Assembly (NCBI RefSeq): GCF_033100115.1
Contig: NZ_CP136910.1
Coordinates: 3,620,001-3,684,000, forward strand
DNA length: 64,000 bases
From: Anaerocolumna sp. AGMB13020
GTDB lineage: Bacteria > Bacillota > Clostridia > Lachnospirales > Lachnospiraceae
Reading direction: 5' to 3'
The notes under the pieces were generated by a model. It was given only the letters and a program-made list of their open reading frames with translations, did not search any database and had not been told where the DNA came from. The translations under genes were made by a program, and so were the position numbers. Positions 43,410-52,544 of the stretch are shown piece by piece (position 1 is the stretch's first letter; every line of letters begins with the position of its first letter).

Positions 43410-45212
43410 ATGCCGTCAACATTTTTTGGATTAAATATTGGAACGTCCGGGTTATATACATATCAGGCAGCTTTAAATACAACCTACCACAATATAACCA
43501 ATACAGAGACAGACGGATATACAAGGCAGGTATTAAACCAGAAGGCAGCCGATGCAATCAGGGTTAATGGTTCTTATGGTATGGTAGGCGCTGGAGTTAA
43601 TGCTACTAGTATCAGCCAGACAAGAGATGCCTATTACGACCTGAAATATCGCAAGAACAGTGCAGCCTTCGGCGAATACAGTGCGAAACAGTATTATGCA
43701 ACGGAAATAGAAAATTATTTTAATGAGGTATCAGTGAAAGGTTTCACAACCTCTTATAACTCCGTATTTGACAGCTTACAGGAGCTTACAAAGAATCCGT
43801 CCAGTCTGACAACGAGGACACAGCTTGTAAACTATGCTAAGAATATGACGGAGTATTTCAACGGAATGGCAAATAGTCTCAAAAGTATTCAGGAAGAAAG
43901 TAATTTTGAGATTAAGACACAGGTAGATCGCATCAATTCACTGGGGCAGCAGATAGCAGGTGTAACAAAGCAGATTAATACACTGGAAGCCGGCGGCGGC
44001 TTTGCGAATGACTTAAGAGACCAGAGAAATGTTCTGGTGGATGAATTATCAAAGATAGTAAATGTGTCAGTCTCTGAAAATGTAGTGGGTCAGGGCGTTG
44101 GTGTTACCAGCTATATGGTAAAGATTGAAGGACAGATTCTTGTAAATTCAAATGATTATAATACTCTGAAGGTAGTACCAAGAGAAGATAAGATAAACCA
44201 GAATGATGCAGATGGATTATATGACATCCAATGGAGCAACGGAAATGATTTTGCTTTTCAGAACACTGTATCCGGTTCCTATCTTAATTCACTTTTCCTG
44301 GTGAGAGACGGAAATAATGGAGTATATCTCAATGGTACGGTAACCGGACGGGATACGACTGCAAATACCATAACACTTGAGAATAGCACAATCAATGATA
44401 TAGCCAAATTAAATATACCAGAAAGCGGAAGCATAACAATAAATAACCGTGCATTTAGCTATAAGAGCTATACGGTAACTGAAACTGCCGGTAAATTATC
44501 TTATACTTTTGAGATGGAAGAGGATATATCTACGCTGCCAGATCCCACTGATCCAGCTAACGCAGCCTACTCCGCTGGAGTAGGTGAAAATGTGGCATAT
44601 AAAGGAATTCCTTATTACATGAGTCAGCTGAATGAATTGGTTCGTACCTTTGCGATGGAATTCAATGCTGTTCACAAAAGTGGATACGATCTAAAAGGTG
44701 CTCAAGGTGTTAATTTCTTTGCAGCCAAGATGCCTGCGACGGGTGATGATTATAATCTGGATGACGCTTCCAATACTACGAAACCTGTTGTTGGATATCA
44801 GTACCTGACAGCAGCTAATTTTACTGTAGCCCAGGAGGTCTATAAGGACCCGTCAAAGATAGCAACGGCCGATGCAATAATAACAGATGGGGTGGAGAAT
44901 AGTAAAAATGCCCAAAAACTGTTTGCATTAAAGGATAAAACTGCAATGTTTAAGCAGGGAACGCCGGCCTCCTATTTCCAAACCCTCGTTGCAGAGATAG
45001 GAATCGATTCAAAAAAAGCTACGGATAACGCTAGTAATCAGGAAGACATCCTGGATTTGGTCAAAAATCAGAGATTATCTGTTTCGGGAGTCGATATCGA
45101 TGAAGAAGCGATGAATATGGTGAAATTTCAGAAGGCTTATAATCTTTCTGCAAAAGCAATTTCTGTAATGAATGAAATTTATGATAAATTGATCAACGAC
45201 ACCGGAGTATAA
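43410..45212 (+). CDS. flgK: Hook-associated protein 1 (FlgK), second paralogue
   Basis: The 600-residue paralogue has the same terminal signatures as the preceding gene (NIGTSGLYTYQAALNTTYHNI, TDGYTRQV; MNMVKFQKAYNLSAKAISVMNE) but a different middle. The two copies are divergent in sequence, so this is an old duplication. Both have AGAGG-type ribosome sites, and both keep the export and polymerisation ends. They may build separate layers of the junction or serve alternative filaments; sequence does not decide. Confidence 0.85.
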   Translation: MPSTFFGLNIGTSGLYTYQAALNTTYHNITNTETDGYTRQVLNQKAADAIRVNGSYGMVGAGVNATSISQTRDAYYDLKYRKNSAAFGEYSAKQYYATEIENYFNEVSVKGFTTSYNSVFDSLQELTKNPSSLTTRTQLVNYAKNMTEYFNGMANSLKSIQEESNFEIKTQVDRINSLGQQIAGVTKQINTLEAGGGFANDLRDQRNVLVDELSKIVNVSVSENVVGQGVGVTSYMVKIEGQILVNSNDYNTLKVVPREDKINQNDADGLYDIQWSNGNDFAFQNTVSGSYLNSLFLVRDGNNGVYLNGTVTGRDTTANTITLENSTINDIAKLNIPESGSITINNRAFSYKSYTVTETAGKLSYTFEMEEDISTLPDPTDPANAAYSAGVGENVAYKGIPYYMSQLNELVRTFAMEFNAVHKSGYDLKGAQGVNFFAAKMPATGDDYNLDDASNTTKPVVGYQYLTAANFTVAQEVYKDPSKIATADAIITDGVENSKNAQKLFALKDKTAMFKQGTPASYFQTLVAEIGIDSKKATDNASNQEDILDLVKNQRLSVSGVDIDEEAMNMVKFQKAYNLSAKAISVMNEIYDKLINDTGV

Positions 45213-45338
45213 ATTGCCTTAGTCTGAAAAGGCTGATTTGAAAAAATTGGCTGCTTTCTCATTAGGATTATGAGAATATCATAGTACTGATTTGACATTA
45301 GAGAGAGACTGTAAGGGTGAAATTGGAGGGATTTATAG

Positions 45339-46787
45339 ATGCGAATTACAAATAAGATGATGACCAATAATATGATGTCTAACATCAATAAAAATAAAAA
45401 TTTATTAAGCAAACTGGATGAACAGTATGCTACCGGAAAGAAAATTCAGCGTCCTTCCGAGGACCCTATCGTAGCGGTCAGAGCCTTAAAGTTAAGAACC
45501 AATCTGTCAGAGCTGAATCAATATTATGAAAAAAATATTCCGGATGCGAGATCCTGGATGAGTGTTACGGAAGAAGCTATGAAAAATATGAATGAAATCC
45601 TGACTAAGATTAATTCCAGCTGTGTTCAGGGGGCCACAGACTCTCTTACCGCTTCCGACCGTTCAAGTATTGTGGAAACTCTCGAAGAAATGAAAAAGCA
45701 GATATACCAGGAGGGAAACGCCAATTATGCCGGAAGGTATGTATTCACTGGATATAAGACGAATTCTGCTCTGAGTTTTGAAGAAGATACCGTAAACAGC
45801 TATACTATCAAAGAGAATTTTACAGGCGAAGATTTGAGCGCCATATCAAAAGTGACTTATGGAGTAGCAGGCGGTCCTGAAATCTCTGCTCCTAGTACTA
45901 TAAATACCCATAGATTAAGGCTTTCCTATGATAATTTGGATACAGCAAGCCCTACAAGTATTACATATATCGATAAAGATGGTAATCCGGGAACAATTGC
46001 TGCTGCCAATATAGTAAGTGCCTCCATAAGTAATACAACCATTGATCCCTATTCCCCGGCAGCGGGTACTATAAATTATATTCCGGAAACCGGAGAGCTG
46101 ATTCTCTCGGATTCGGTATATGCATCTTTGCAGGGAGCGCAGCAGATATCGGTTACTTATGGTAAGACAAATTTTGAAGCCGGGGATTTGAAACCGGAAA
46201 ATTATTTTGATTGTACAGATAATACAAACAGTGTGAATTACACCGTGACTGATCAGCAGATACAGTATGAAATAAATTTCAACCAGAAACTAACCGTTAA
46301 TACGCAGGCTAAGGATGCTTTTGACCACGGAATCGGAAGAGATATCGATGAAATCTTATCTGCAGTAAAAGACGTAGAGCTTACGGAAAGCAAATTAGCA
46401 GAAGTAAAGAAGCAATTGGAAGATAAAAGTCTAACACAGACACAAATAGATGCGTTAAAGATAACCCAGCAGAATTTAGAGACTGAATTTAAGCTAAAGA
46501 CTAATATTATGCAGAGTAAATTCAATATTGGTATTCGTGGAAGCAGTAAAGCGCAGGATGGTTTGAATACAGCAATTGCTGATTTGGGAACACGAACTAT
46601 AAGGTTGGATCTGACGGAAGACAGATTATCAAGCCAGCAAGTGGATTTTGAAGACCTAATGTCAAACAACGAAGATGCAGACATTGCAGAGACGTATATT
46701 AAGTTGAATTCAGCAGAGACTATTTACACGGCATCATTAAACGCAGCAGGAAAAGTGGTAAGAGCAAGTCTGCTGGATTTCCTGTAA
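45339..46787 (+). CDS. flgL: Hook-associated protein 3 (FlgL)
   Basis: The 482-residue product begins MRITNKMMTNNMMSNINKNK and ends with a flagellin-like coiled segment (LIKLNSAETIYTASLNAAGKVVRASLLDFL in part). Early QRPSEDPIVAVRALKLR is the FlgL hallmark. It is longer than the usual 300 aa because of a central beta-rich insertion (about 165-330). It joins FlgK to the flagellin filament. GGAGGG precedes the ATG, and a 126-bp gap follows the second flgK. Confidence 0.88.
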   Translation: MRITNKMMTNNMMSNINKNKNLLSKLDEQYATGKKIQRPSEDPIVAVRALKLRTNLSELNQYYEKNIPDARSWMSVTEEAMKNMNEILTKINSSCVQGATDSLTASDRSSIVETLEEMKKQIYQEGNANYAGRYVFTGYKTNSALSFEEDTVNSYTIKENFTGEDLSAISKVTYGVAGGPEISAPSTINTHRLRLSYDNLDTASPTSITYIDKDGNPGTIAAANIVSASISNTTIDPYSPAAGTINYIPETGELILSDSVYASLQGAQQISVTYGKTNFEAGDLKPENYFDCTDNTNSVNYTVTDQQIQYEINFNQKLTVNTQAKDAFDHGIGRDIDEILSAVKDVELTESKLAEVKKQLEDKSLTQTQIDALKITQQNLETEFKLKTNIMQSKFNIGIRGSSKAQDGLNTAIADLGTRTIRLDLTEDRLSSQQVDFEDLMSNNEDADIAETYIKLNSAETIYTASLNAAGKVVRASLLDFL

Positions 46788-46848
46788 GAAATGTAATAAT
46801 GTATGAAAATGTAAAATGGTATATACAAGAGAAGGGAAGTAGCGAAAG

Positions 46849-47307
46849 ATGTTGATAGCAACCAAATTTTTTGGTGAGATTGATCTTGAAGAAGATAAAA
46901 TAATTGAATTTCCTCAAGGAATTATGGGATTTGAAGGAGTTCATAAATACACCTTGCTATATGATATCGAAGAGGGTGAACAGCCGCTGGTATCTTGGCT
47001 GCAATGTATAGAAGAACCGGGACTTGCTATTCCTGTTATGAATCCTCTTTCTATAAAAGAAGATTATAATCCGGTAATTGAGGATTCATTGTTAACATCC
47101 TTTGGTGTTATGAATGATGACAATACGCTGGTCCTGGTTACGGTAACAGTACCTGCAGACGCTACAAAAATGACAGTTAATCTTAAAGCACCGTTTATTA
47201 TTAATACAGATACCTGTAAAGGGTGCCAGATAATTGTAGAAAACAATGACTACCCCGTTAAATATAATGTGTATGATGCCGTTCAGAACATGAAAGGGGA
47301 GAAATAA
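46849..47307 (+). CDS. fliW: Flagellar assembly factor FliW
   Basis: This 152-residue beta-barrel protein has the family blocks IIEFPQGIMGFEGVHKYTLL, PLVSWLQCIEEPGLAIPV and NLKAPFIINT. FliW binds either flagellin or CsrA. When flagellin accumulates in the cell, FliW is occupied and CsrA is free to repress flagellin translation. The gene is 3 bp from csrA and a few genes before flagellin, and the CsrA hairpin in the flagellin leader completes the circuit. Confidence 0.93.
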   Translation: MLIATKFFGEIDLEEDKIIEFPQGIMGFEGVHKYTLLYDIEEGEQPLVSWLQCIEEPGLAIPVMNPLSIKEDYNPVIEDSLLTSFGVMNDDNTLVLVTVTVPADATKMTVNLKAPFIINTDTCKGCQIIVENNDYPVKYNVYDAVQNMKGEK

Positions 47308-47310
47308 ATT

Positions 47311-47535
47311 ATGCTGGCACTATCCAGAAAAATTGGAGAATCTATTATAATAGGAAATGACATAGAGCTTACAATTCTTGAGGTGAAGGGTGACCAGGTA
47401 AAGGTAGGAATTAGTGCTCCAAAATCGGTTCCTGTCTACCGTAAGGAAATCTATCTTCAAATTCAGGAATCCAATAAAGAGGCAGCTACAAGTGAGATTA
47501 CCGTAGAAGGCTTAAAGAACTTATTTCGTAAATAA
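47311..47535 (+). CDS. csrA: Translational regulator CsrA
   Basis: The 74-residue protein matches CsrA over its whole length: [15 protein letters not shown] at the N-terminus (RNA-binding strand 1), [23 protein letters not shown], and a C-terminal helix longer than in enterobacteria, as in Bacillus. Key RNA-contact residues (Leu4, Arg6 in the LxLSRK strand) are present. It binds GGA in hairpin loops and blocks ribosome access. The ATG is 3 bp past fliW, with GGGGAGAA before it. Confidence 0.95.
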   Translation: MLALSRKIGESIIIGNDIELTILEVKGDQVKVGISAPKSVPVYRKEIYLQIQESNKEAATSEITVEGLKNLFRK

Positions 47536-47699
47536 GATAAATTGTTTCGGGAAAGAAAGCATTGTGAAAGAACACTATAAACAATTAGGAAAAAATGCCG
47601 ATAAAACAATAAATGGAATAAAATAAGAAAATGTTAATTTATTATTACTTCAACAATAAGCAAGGAAGCTTAAAAAGTAATTACATGGAGGTGTATTTT

Positions 47700-48125
47700 A
47701 TGGCAATCGATAATATTAACTCAGGTGTTTATGGTGATGCTGCTAAAAGAGTACAGAAAGAAACGGCACATGTGGCAGCATCTCCTGTAAAGCAGGCACC
47801 TGTTAACGTAAACAGAACCAGTACGTCTGGAACGAAGGCAGCAGTTTATAAAGATAATGGACTGGATGGAACGAAGGCTGATGACGCTGTTAAAGAAGGA
47901 GAAATTGCGGCAAGACAGATTAAAGCAACGGTAACGGAAGCTAATTTCAAAGCAACCAGAACTCGCTGCGAATATTCTGTAGAAGAAAAAACCAACCGAA
48001 TTTCAATAAAATTAATCGATGAGCAAACAGATGAGGTAATAAAGGAAATACCGCCGGAGAAGAGCCTGGAAATGTTGGCAAAGGTTTGGGAACTGGCCGG
48101 GTTACTGGTTGATGAGAAGAGATAG
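47700..48125 (+). CDS. flaG: FlaG family protein
   Basis: ATG 47700 follows GGAGGTG; the open frame upstream is not coding. The product is 141 aa. The N-terminal 70 residues are Ala/Lys/Thr-rich and disordered-looking. The C-terminal FlaG domain is clear (RCEYSVEEKTNRISIKLIDE, then DEVIKEIPPEKSLEMLAKV). FlaG proteins influence filament length in several bacteria. It lies between csrA and fliD, the usual clostridial order. Confidence 0.85.
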   Translation: MAIDNINSGVYGDAAKRVQKETAHVAASPVKQAPVNVNRTSTSGTKAAVYKDNGLDGTKADDAVKEGEIAARQIKATVTEANFKATRTRCEYSVEEKTNRISIKLIDEQTDEVIKEIPPEKSLEMLAKVWELAGLLVDEKR

Positions 48126-48148
48126 TTATACGAAAGAGGTGAATATTC

Positions 48149-50449
48149 ATGGCAATTAGAATGTCTGGAATGATATCAGGATTGGATACGGATTCTATAA
48201 TAAAAGAACTTATGTCTGCTAAATCTGCCAAGAAGACGAAACTTGTACAACAGAAGACAAAGGTGGAGTGGAAACAGGAGATATGGTCAGACCTAAATAC
48301 AAAGCTTTATAAGTTATATACAGATCAGCTTTCCAAGGTACGTCTGGCAGGTAATTACGCTACCAAGAAGGTGACTTCCTCTAATGAGAATATGGTTACT
48401 GCAACGGCTAGCGCCTCTGCTGGTAGTGGATCACATACGATTGAGATAAAGCAACTTGCTTCGGCTCAATACATAACAGGTGGTAGTAAAACAGGGCTTA
48501 AGGGCAGCAGTACTTTAAAAGAAGCCGGCATGGATGTAGGAAATGTAATTAAGATTACATCTGGTACAGGCAGTACCGCAACTACTAAAAGTCTCGAGAT
48601 TACTGCAACTACTACAATTAATGATCTTGTAAATACCATGAAAACAGCTGGGCTTACCGCAAGTTTTGACGAGGCACAGGGAAGATTCTTCATTACAGGT
48701 AAAAACAGTGGTGAAGCGAATGCTTTTTCTATTCAAACCTTTAAACTGGATACGGCGGAAAGTGCAGCATTTAAATCAGCCTCAGAGGCATTAAAGTCAG
48801 CAGCAGGCGTATCAGATTCCCAAATATCAACCTATCAGTCTTTGTTAGAAGATGTAGCGAAGAAAGAAAGTGCCTATAATGCAGCAACAGATAAGGTTAC
48901 AGCATGGACGGAGCTTCAGGCAGCAAAGCAAAAGGTGACAGATGCAGAAGAAAGTTTCTATACTACTGCTGCAAGTAAAACAGTTATTGCAGAACGCCTC
49001 GATGAATTAAAGGAAGCAGCCGCTGGAAATGGTTCAGAAGAAGCGAAAAAAGTTTATGGAGAAATTGAAACAGCAGTTAAAAAGAAATATTATGAATTAG
49101 ATGCGGATGGTAATATAAAATTACCTAAAACATTCTCCCAGGCTGCAATAAACAGTTCAAAAGCCGCAATAATGAGTGAAGCTACAGCATACATCAATAA
49201 AGGAATGAATGACGGGACGCTAACCTTTGATACGGTTGCGGAAAGAAATCAGGCAATACAAGATAAATATACGAGTTTGTTAAACGATATTGATGCTGAT
49301 GAGTCAACAGCACTTGCAAAAAAAACGCAAGAATTATATAATAAGCAACTAGATACAGCTATGAGCAATTCTGCTACTATATATCCCTCTACAACAGAAG
49401 GAACTTCAAAAGTAAAGACTGAGGTTGAAGCTTTAAAAGCAGATGGAGCAATTTCAACAGCTATGAACAACTATAAAACAGCAAGAGTTGCTTATGCTAA
49501 TGCAGTCAATAATGCAACTGATGTTGAAACTGGACAACTTTCTGCGATAGGGCTTGCTGATATAAAAGTTGACATAGTAAATGGGAAGCCTTCTGTAGTG
49601 AGTTCTGGAGGACCATCAGGTTTTCAGCTGAAGGCAGCAGTTGATTCTACAATTATATTAGATGGTGCTACAATCACAAATGCAGGAAATACTTTTTCAG
49701 CTGCTGGAGTTACCTATAATCTAAAAAATGCTCAAGAAGGTACAACTATAAATGTAAGTGTAACCAATGATACACAAGCTGTGTATGATATGGTCAAAAA
49801 TTTTGTTAAGAGTTATAATGAAATATTAACAGAAATGAATACTCTGTATAACGCAACATCAGCTAAAGGTTATGAACCTCTTACGGATGAACAAAAAGAA
49901 GCCATGTCGGATAAACAGATTGAGATTTGGGAGGATAAGATTAAAGATTCTCTTCTTAGACGGGATGATAAGTTAGGAGGAGTATTAAATACTCTTAGAA
50001 CTTCTCTTCAAGGAAGTATATCTGTAAACGGCAAGAATTACTCATTAGCCAGTTTTGGTATTGTTACGGGGGCTTATACGGAAAAAGGACTACTTCATAT
50101 ACAAGGAGATTCAGATGATGCTACCTATTCGGATAAAACGAATAAGCTAAAGGAAGCATTATCTTCAGATCCAGATGCAGTAGCAAATGCTTTGGCTGGT
50201 CTTACCAGTAACCTATACTCAGCTATGCAAGATAAAATGAAAAGTAGTTCCGTAAGTAGTGCATTGACCTTTTATAACGATAAGGAAATGAAGTCGCAGG
50301 TGACAGATTATACGAAACAAATTACAGCATGGGAAACCAGACTTCAGGATATGGAAGATCGTTACTATAAACAGTATTCTGCTATGGAGACAGCTCTTGC
50401 AAAATTACAGTCAACCAGTAACTCTTTGTCTGGACTATTTGGCAATTAA
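48149..50449 (+). CDS. fliD: Filament cap protein FliD with large insertion
   Basis: The product is 766 aa, well over the usual 450-550. The N-terminal FliD domain (ISGLDTDSIIKELMSAKSAK) and C-terminal domain (VKSYNEILTEMNTLYNATSAKGYEPL, ending in a coiled pairing helix) are standard. Residues about 205-465 form a long Ala/Lys/Glu-rich helical insertion. FliD caps the filament tip and aids flagellin folding. Exposed cap domains often vary between strains and can mediate adhesion, so the insertion is probably surface-displayed. A GAGGTG ribosome site precedes the ATG. Confidence 0.88.
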   Translation: MAIRMSGMISGLDTDSIIKELMSAKSAKKTKLVQQKTKVEWKQEIWSDLNTKLYKLYTDQLSKVRLAGNYATKKVTSSNENMVTATASASAGSGSHTIEIKQLASAQYITGGSKTGLKGSSTLKEAGMDVGNVIKITSGTGSTATTKSLEITATTTINDLVNTMKTAGLTASFDEAQGRFFITGKNSGEANAFSIQTFKLDTAESAAFKSASEALKSAAGVSDSQISTYQSLLEDVAKKESAYNAATDKVTAWTELQAAKQKVTDAEESFYTTAASKTVIAERLDELKEAAAGNGSEEAKKVYGEIETAVKKKYYELDADGNIKLPKTFSQAAINSSKAAIMSEATAYINKGMNDGTLTFDTVAERNQAIQDKYTSLLNDIDADESTALAKKTQELYNKQLDTAMSNSATIYPSTTEGTSKVKTEVEALKADGAISTAMNNYKTARVAYANAVNNATDVETGQLSAIGLADIKVDIVNGKPSVVSSGGPSGFQLKAAVDSTIILDGATITNAGNTFSAAGVTYNLKNAQEGTTINVSVTNDTQAVYDMVKNFVKSYNEILTEMNTLYNATSAKGYEPLTDEQKEAMSDKQIEIWEDKIKDSLLRRDDKLGGVLNTLRTSLQGSISVNGKNYSLASFGIVTGAYTEKGLLHIQGDSDDATYSDKTNKLKEALSSDPDAVANALAGLTSNLYSAMQDKMKSSSVSSALTFYNDKEMKSQVTDYTKQITAWETRLQDMEDRYYKQYSAMETALAKLQSTSNSLSGLFGN

Positions 50450-50500
50450 AATTATATAAGATTATTAACATAAGGAATAAAAATAGCGGAGGACAAAATT

Positions 50501-50875
50501 ATGGCTATTAATGCAGCTTTAGCATATCAAAATAATGCGATACAGACAGCATCTCCCGCAGAACTCACATTAATGTTATATGAGGGTGCTATAAAATTTA
50601 CCAATATAGCAATTATGGCACTTGAGGAAGGTAATGTTGAAAAAGTACACTTAAATATTGTTAAAGTAGAAAATATTATACTAGAACTACGTTCTACCCT
50701 GGATCATAAATATCAGGTGGCAGAAGATTTCGATCGAGTATATGAGTATATTTATAGATGTCTTGTAGATGCTAATGTAAAAAAAGATAAAGCAATACTA
50801 GAAGAAGCTTTAGGGTATACACGTGAGATGAGAGATACCTGGAAAGAAGTTATGAAATCAAATAAGATGAAGTAA
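50501..50875 (+). CDS. fliS: Flagellin export chaperone FliS
   Basis: The 124-residue four-helix protein has the FliS pattern: AYQNNAIQTASPAELTLMLY, EGAIKFTNIA and the later MRDTWKEVM. FliS binds the C-terminal helices of flagellin and prevents premature polymerisation. GGAGG precedes the ATG. It lies after fliD, as usual, and a FliT-like gene follows. Confidence 0.92.
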   Translation: MAINAALAYQNNAIQTASPAELTLMLYEGAIKFTNIAIMALEEGNVEKVHLNIVKVENIILELRSTLDHKYQVAEDFDRVYEYIYRCLVDANVKKDKAILEEALGYTREMRDTWKEVMKSNKMK

Positions 50876-50888
50876 GAGAGCGTATAAA

Positions 50889-51380
50889 ATGGCAGAGAAT
50901 CAAAATACAGTTTACCTGAATGTTCTTATTGATACCTTACGCAAAAAAGAGGAACTATTAAACACTTTAATAGAACTGACAAAAGAGCAAGAGAGTATTC
51001 TTGCAGAGAGTCCATTTTCAATGGATAGTTTTGATTTGGTTATGAATCATAAGGATGAAGCTATTAATCAACTGAATCAGGTAGAGAATGGATTTGAACT
51101 AATTTACCAGAGAGTGGAAAAAGAACTACCTGCCAAGAAAGACCAGATTAAGACGGAAATCCTGGAGATTCAAAAGCTAATTCGAAATGTTACCGATAAG
51201 AGTATGGTGATACAAGCTCTGGAATCTAAAAATAAAGAGAGATTAATTATGCAATTAGCAGGAAGACGTCAGGAAATACGCAGTTTTAAAGCAACGAATC
51301 ATGCAGCTGATAGATACCATCAAAATATGGCCAATCAGCATCAAGAAGGACAATCTTATTTTTTAGACAAAAAGAAGTAG
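50889..51380 (+). CDS. FlgN/FliT-like helical protein
   Basis: The 163-residue protein is strongly helical (YLNVLIDTLRKKEELLNTLIEL, then KDQIKTEILEIQKLIRNVTDK) and has a loose polar tail. By composition and position, after fliS and before flagellin, it resembles FlgN- or FliT-type flagellar chaperones. Similarity to the first flgN-like gene is low. It probably serves FliD or another late substrate. No decisive motif exists for the family. Confidence 0.6.
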   Translation: MAENQNTVYLNVLIDTLRKKEELLNTLIELTKEQESILAESPFSMDSFDLVMNHKDEAINQLNQVENGFELIYQRVEKELPAKKDQIKTEILEIQKLIRNVTDKSMVIQALESKNKERLIMQLAGRRQEIRSFKATNHAADRYHQNMANQHQEGQSYFLDKKK

Positions 51381-51408
51381 AAAATAATTTATTTTTTTAT
51401 TTATACTA

Positions 51409-51435
51409 TAAAGTCCTAAAAAATAATGTCGATAT
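51409..51435 (+). promoter_or_regulatory. Sigma-28 promoter for flagellin
   Basis: TAAA (51409-51412), 15 bp, then GTCGATAT (51428-51435) match the flagellar sigma consensus with two changes in the -10. The flagellin start is 75 bp downstream, leaving a structured leader. Confidence 0.75.
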
Positions 51436-51468
51436 ATAATATAAGTAAAACAAATTTACTTAAAACAA

Positions 51469-51502
51469 CAGCAGCATGGATGCTGCTGAACATTCAAGGA
51501 GG
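51469..51502 (+). promoter_or_regulatory. CsrA-binding hairpin and ribosome site of flagellin mRNA
   Basis: CAGCAGC (51469-51475) and GCTGCTG (51482-51488) form a 7-bp stem with loop ATGGAT, placing GGA in a hexaloop as CsrA prefers. A second GGA is in the AAGGAGG ribosome site at 51496-51502, 9 nt later. This spacing fits repression by a CsrA dimer bridging two sites. Confidence 0.7.
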
Positions 51503-51510
51503 AATTTATT

Positions 51511-52329
51511 ATGATAGTACAACACAATATGGCAGCAGCCAACACTAACAGACAGTTAGGTATCACAAACAGTAGCCTTGCTAAGAAAACTGAGAAGTTA
51601 TCTTCCGGTTACAAAATCAACCGTGCTGGTGATGATGCAGCAGGACTTTCTATTTCAGAGAAAATGCGTGGACAGATTAGAGGTTTAGAGAAAGCTTCTA
51701 CTAATGCTCAGGATGGTATTTCACTTATTCAGACAGCAGAAGGTGCTTTAAATGAATCTCATTCCATTCTTCAAAGAATGAGAGAGTTAACAGTACAGGC
51801 ATCTAATGATACTAACGTTAGTGCAGACCGTGATGCAATCCAGGCTGAGATTGGACAGCTTACTGAGGAGCTTACTAGAATTGCTAGTCAGACAGAGTTC
51901 AATAAGCAGAAATTGTTAGATGGTACATTAACACAGGTAAATCTTCAGGTTGGCGCTAATAATGGTCAGAGTATTTCCTTCTCTATTGACTCTATGGATG
52001 CTGCTGGATTAAGTGTAAGTGGTGTAAGTACAAGTGTATCTGATTACGCTTCTGCTACAGCTTCACTTACAACAATTGATAAAGCATTAGAATCTGTATC
52101 AAAACAACGTTCATTAATGGGTGCTATGCAGAATCGTCTGGAGCATACAATTGCTAATGCTGATAATACAGCTGAAAATTTACAGGCATCTGAGTCCCGT
52201 ATCCGTGACGTTGATATGGCAAAAGAAATGGTTGGATACTCAAAAGACAGCATTCTTCAGCAGGCTGCTCAGTCTATGCTTGCTCAGGCAAATCAGGCAA
52301 CACAGGGTGTTCTTTCATTATTAAGATAA
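51511..52329 (+). CDS. fliC: Flagellin
   Basis: This compact 272-residue flagellin consists of the N-terminal D0/D1 region ([38 protein letters not shown]) and the C-terminal D1/D0 region ([18 protein letters not shown], ending [11 protein letters not shown]). The middle part is only about 40 residues, with Ser/Thr-rich [20 protein letters not shown], a plausible O-glycosylation patch. Expression is predicted to depend on sigma-28 and CsrA. A glycosyltransferase cluster follows directly. Confidence 0.95.
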   Translation: MIVQHNMAAANTNRQLGITNSSLAKKTEKLSSGYKINRAGDDAAGLSISEKMRGQIRGLEKASTNAQDGISLIQTAEGALNESHSILQRMRELTVQASNDTNVSADRDAIQAEIGQLTEELTRIASQTEFNKQKLLDGTLTQVNLQVGANNGQSISFSIDSMDAAGLSVSGVSTSVSDYASATASLTTIDKALESVSKQRSLMGAMQNRLEHTIANADNTAENLQASESRIRDVDMAKEMVGYSKDSILQQAAQSMLAQANQATQGVLSLLR

Positions 52330-52340
52330 TTACTGTCATA

Positions 52341-52375
52341 AAAAAAGAGTCGATATTTATATCGGCTCTTTTTTT
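52341..52375 (+). terminator. Flagellin terminator
   Basis: AAAAGAGTCGATA and TATCGGCTCTTTT (one G-U pair) form the stem, with a T run to 52375. Confidence 0.88.
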
Positions 52376-52399
52376 ACGAAAAAATATACATATTAATGT

Positions 52400-52466
52400 T
52401 ATATCATAGAAGAAAAATGTCGATATAGCTAGTACTGATTGAATAATTAGATAAATTGATTATACT
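52400..52466 (+). promoter_or_regulatory. Candidate sigma-28 and sigma-A promoters of the glycan cluster
   Basis: TATA (52400-52403), 15 bp, then GTCGATAT (52419-52426) has the same -10 octamer and spacing as the flagellin promoter. Closer to the gene, TTGAAT (52439-52444), 16 bp and TATACT (52461-52466) form a housekeeping-type promoter. Either or both could drive the glycosyltransferase genes. Confidence 0.5.
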
Positions 52467-52544
52467 AAAGATAGAAGCTGGGGTAATGAAAAGTAGAATT
52501 AGAGTATTAGTTTTAAATCTATGAATAGCTCAAGAGGTAATAAG

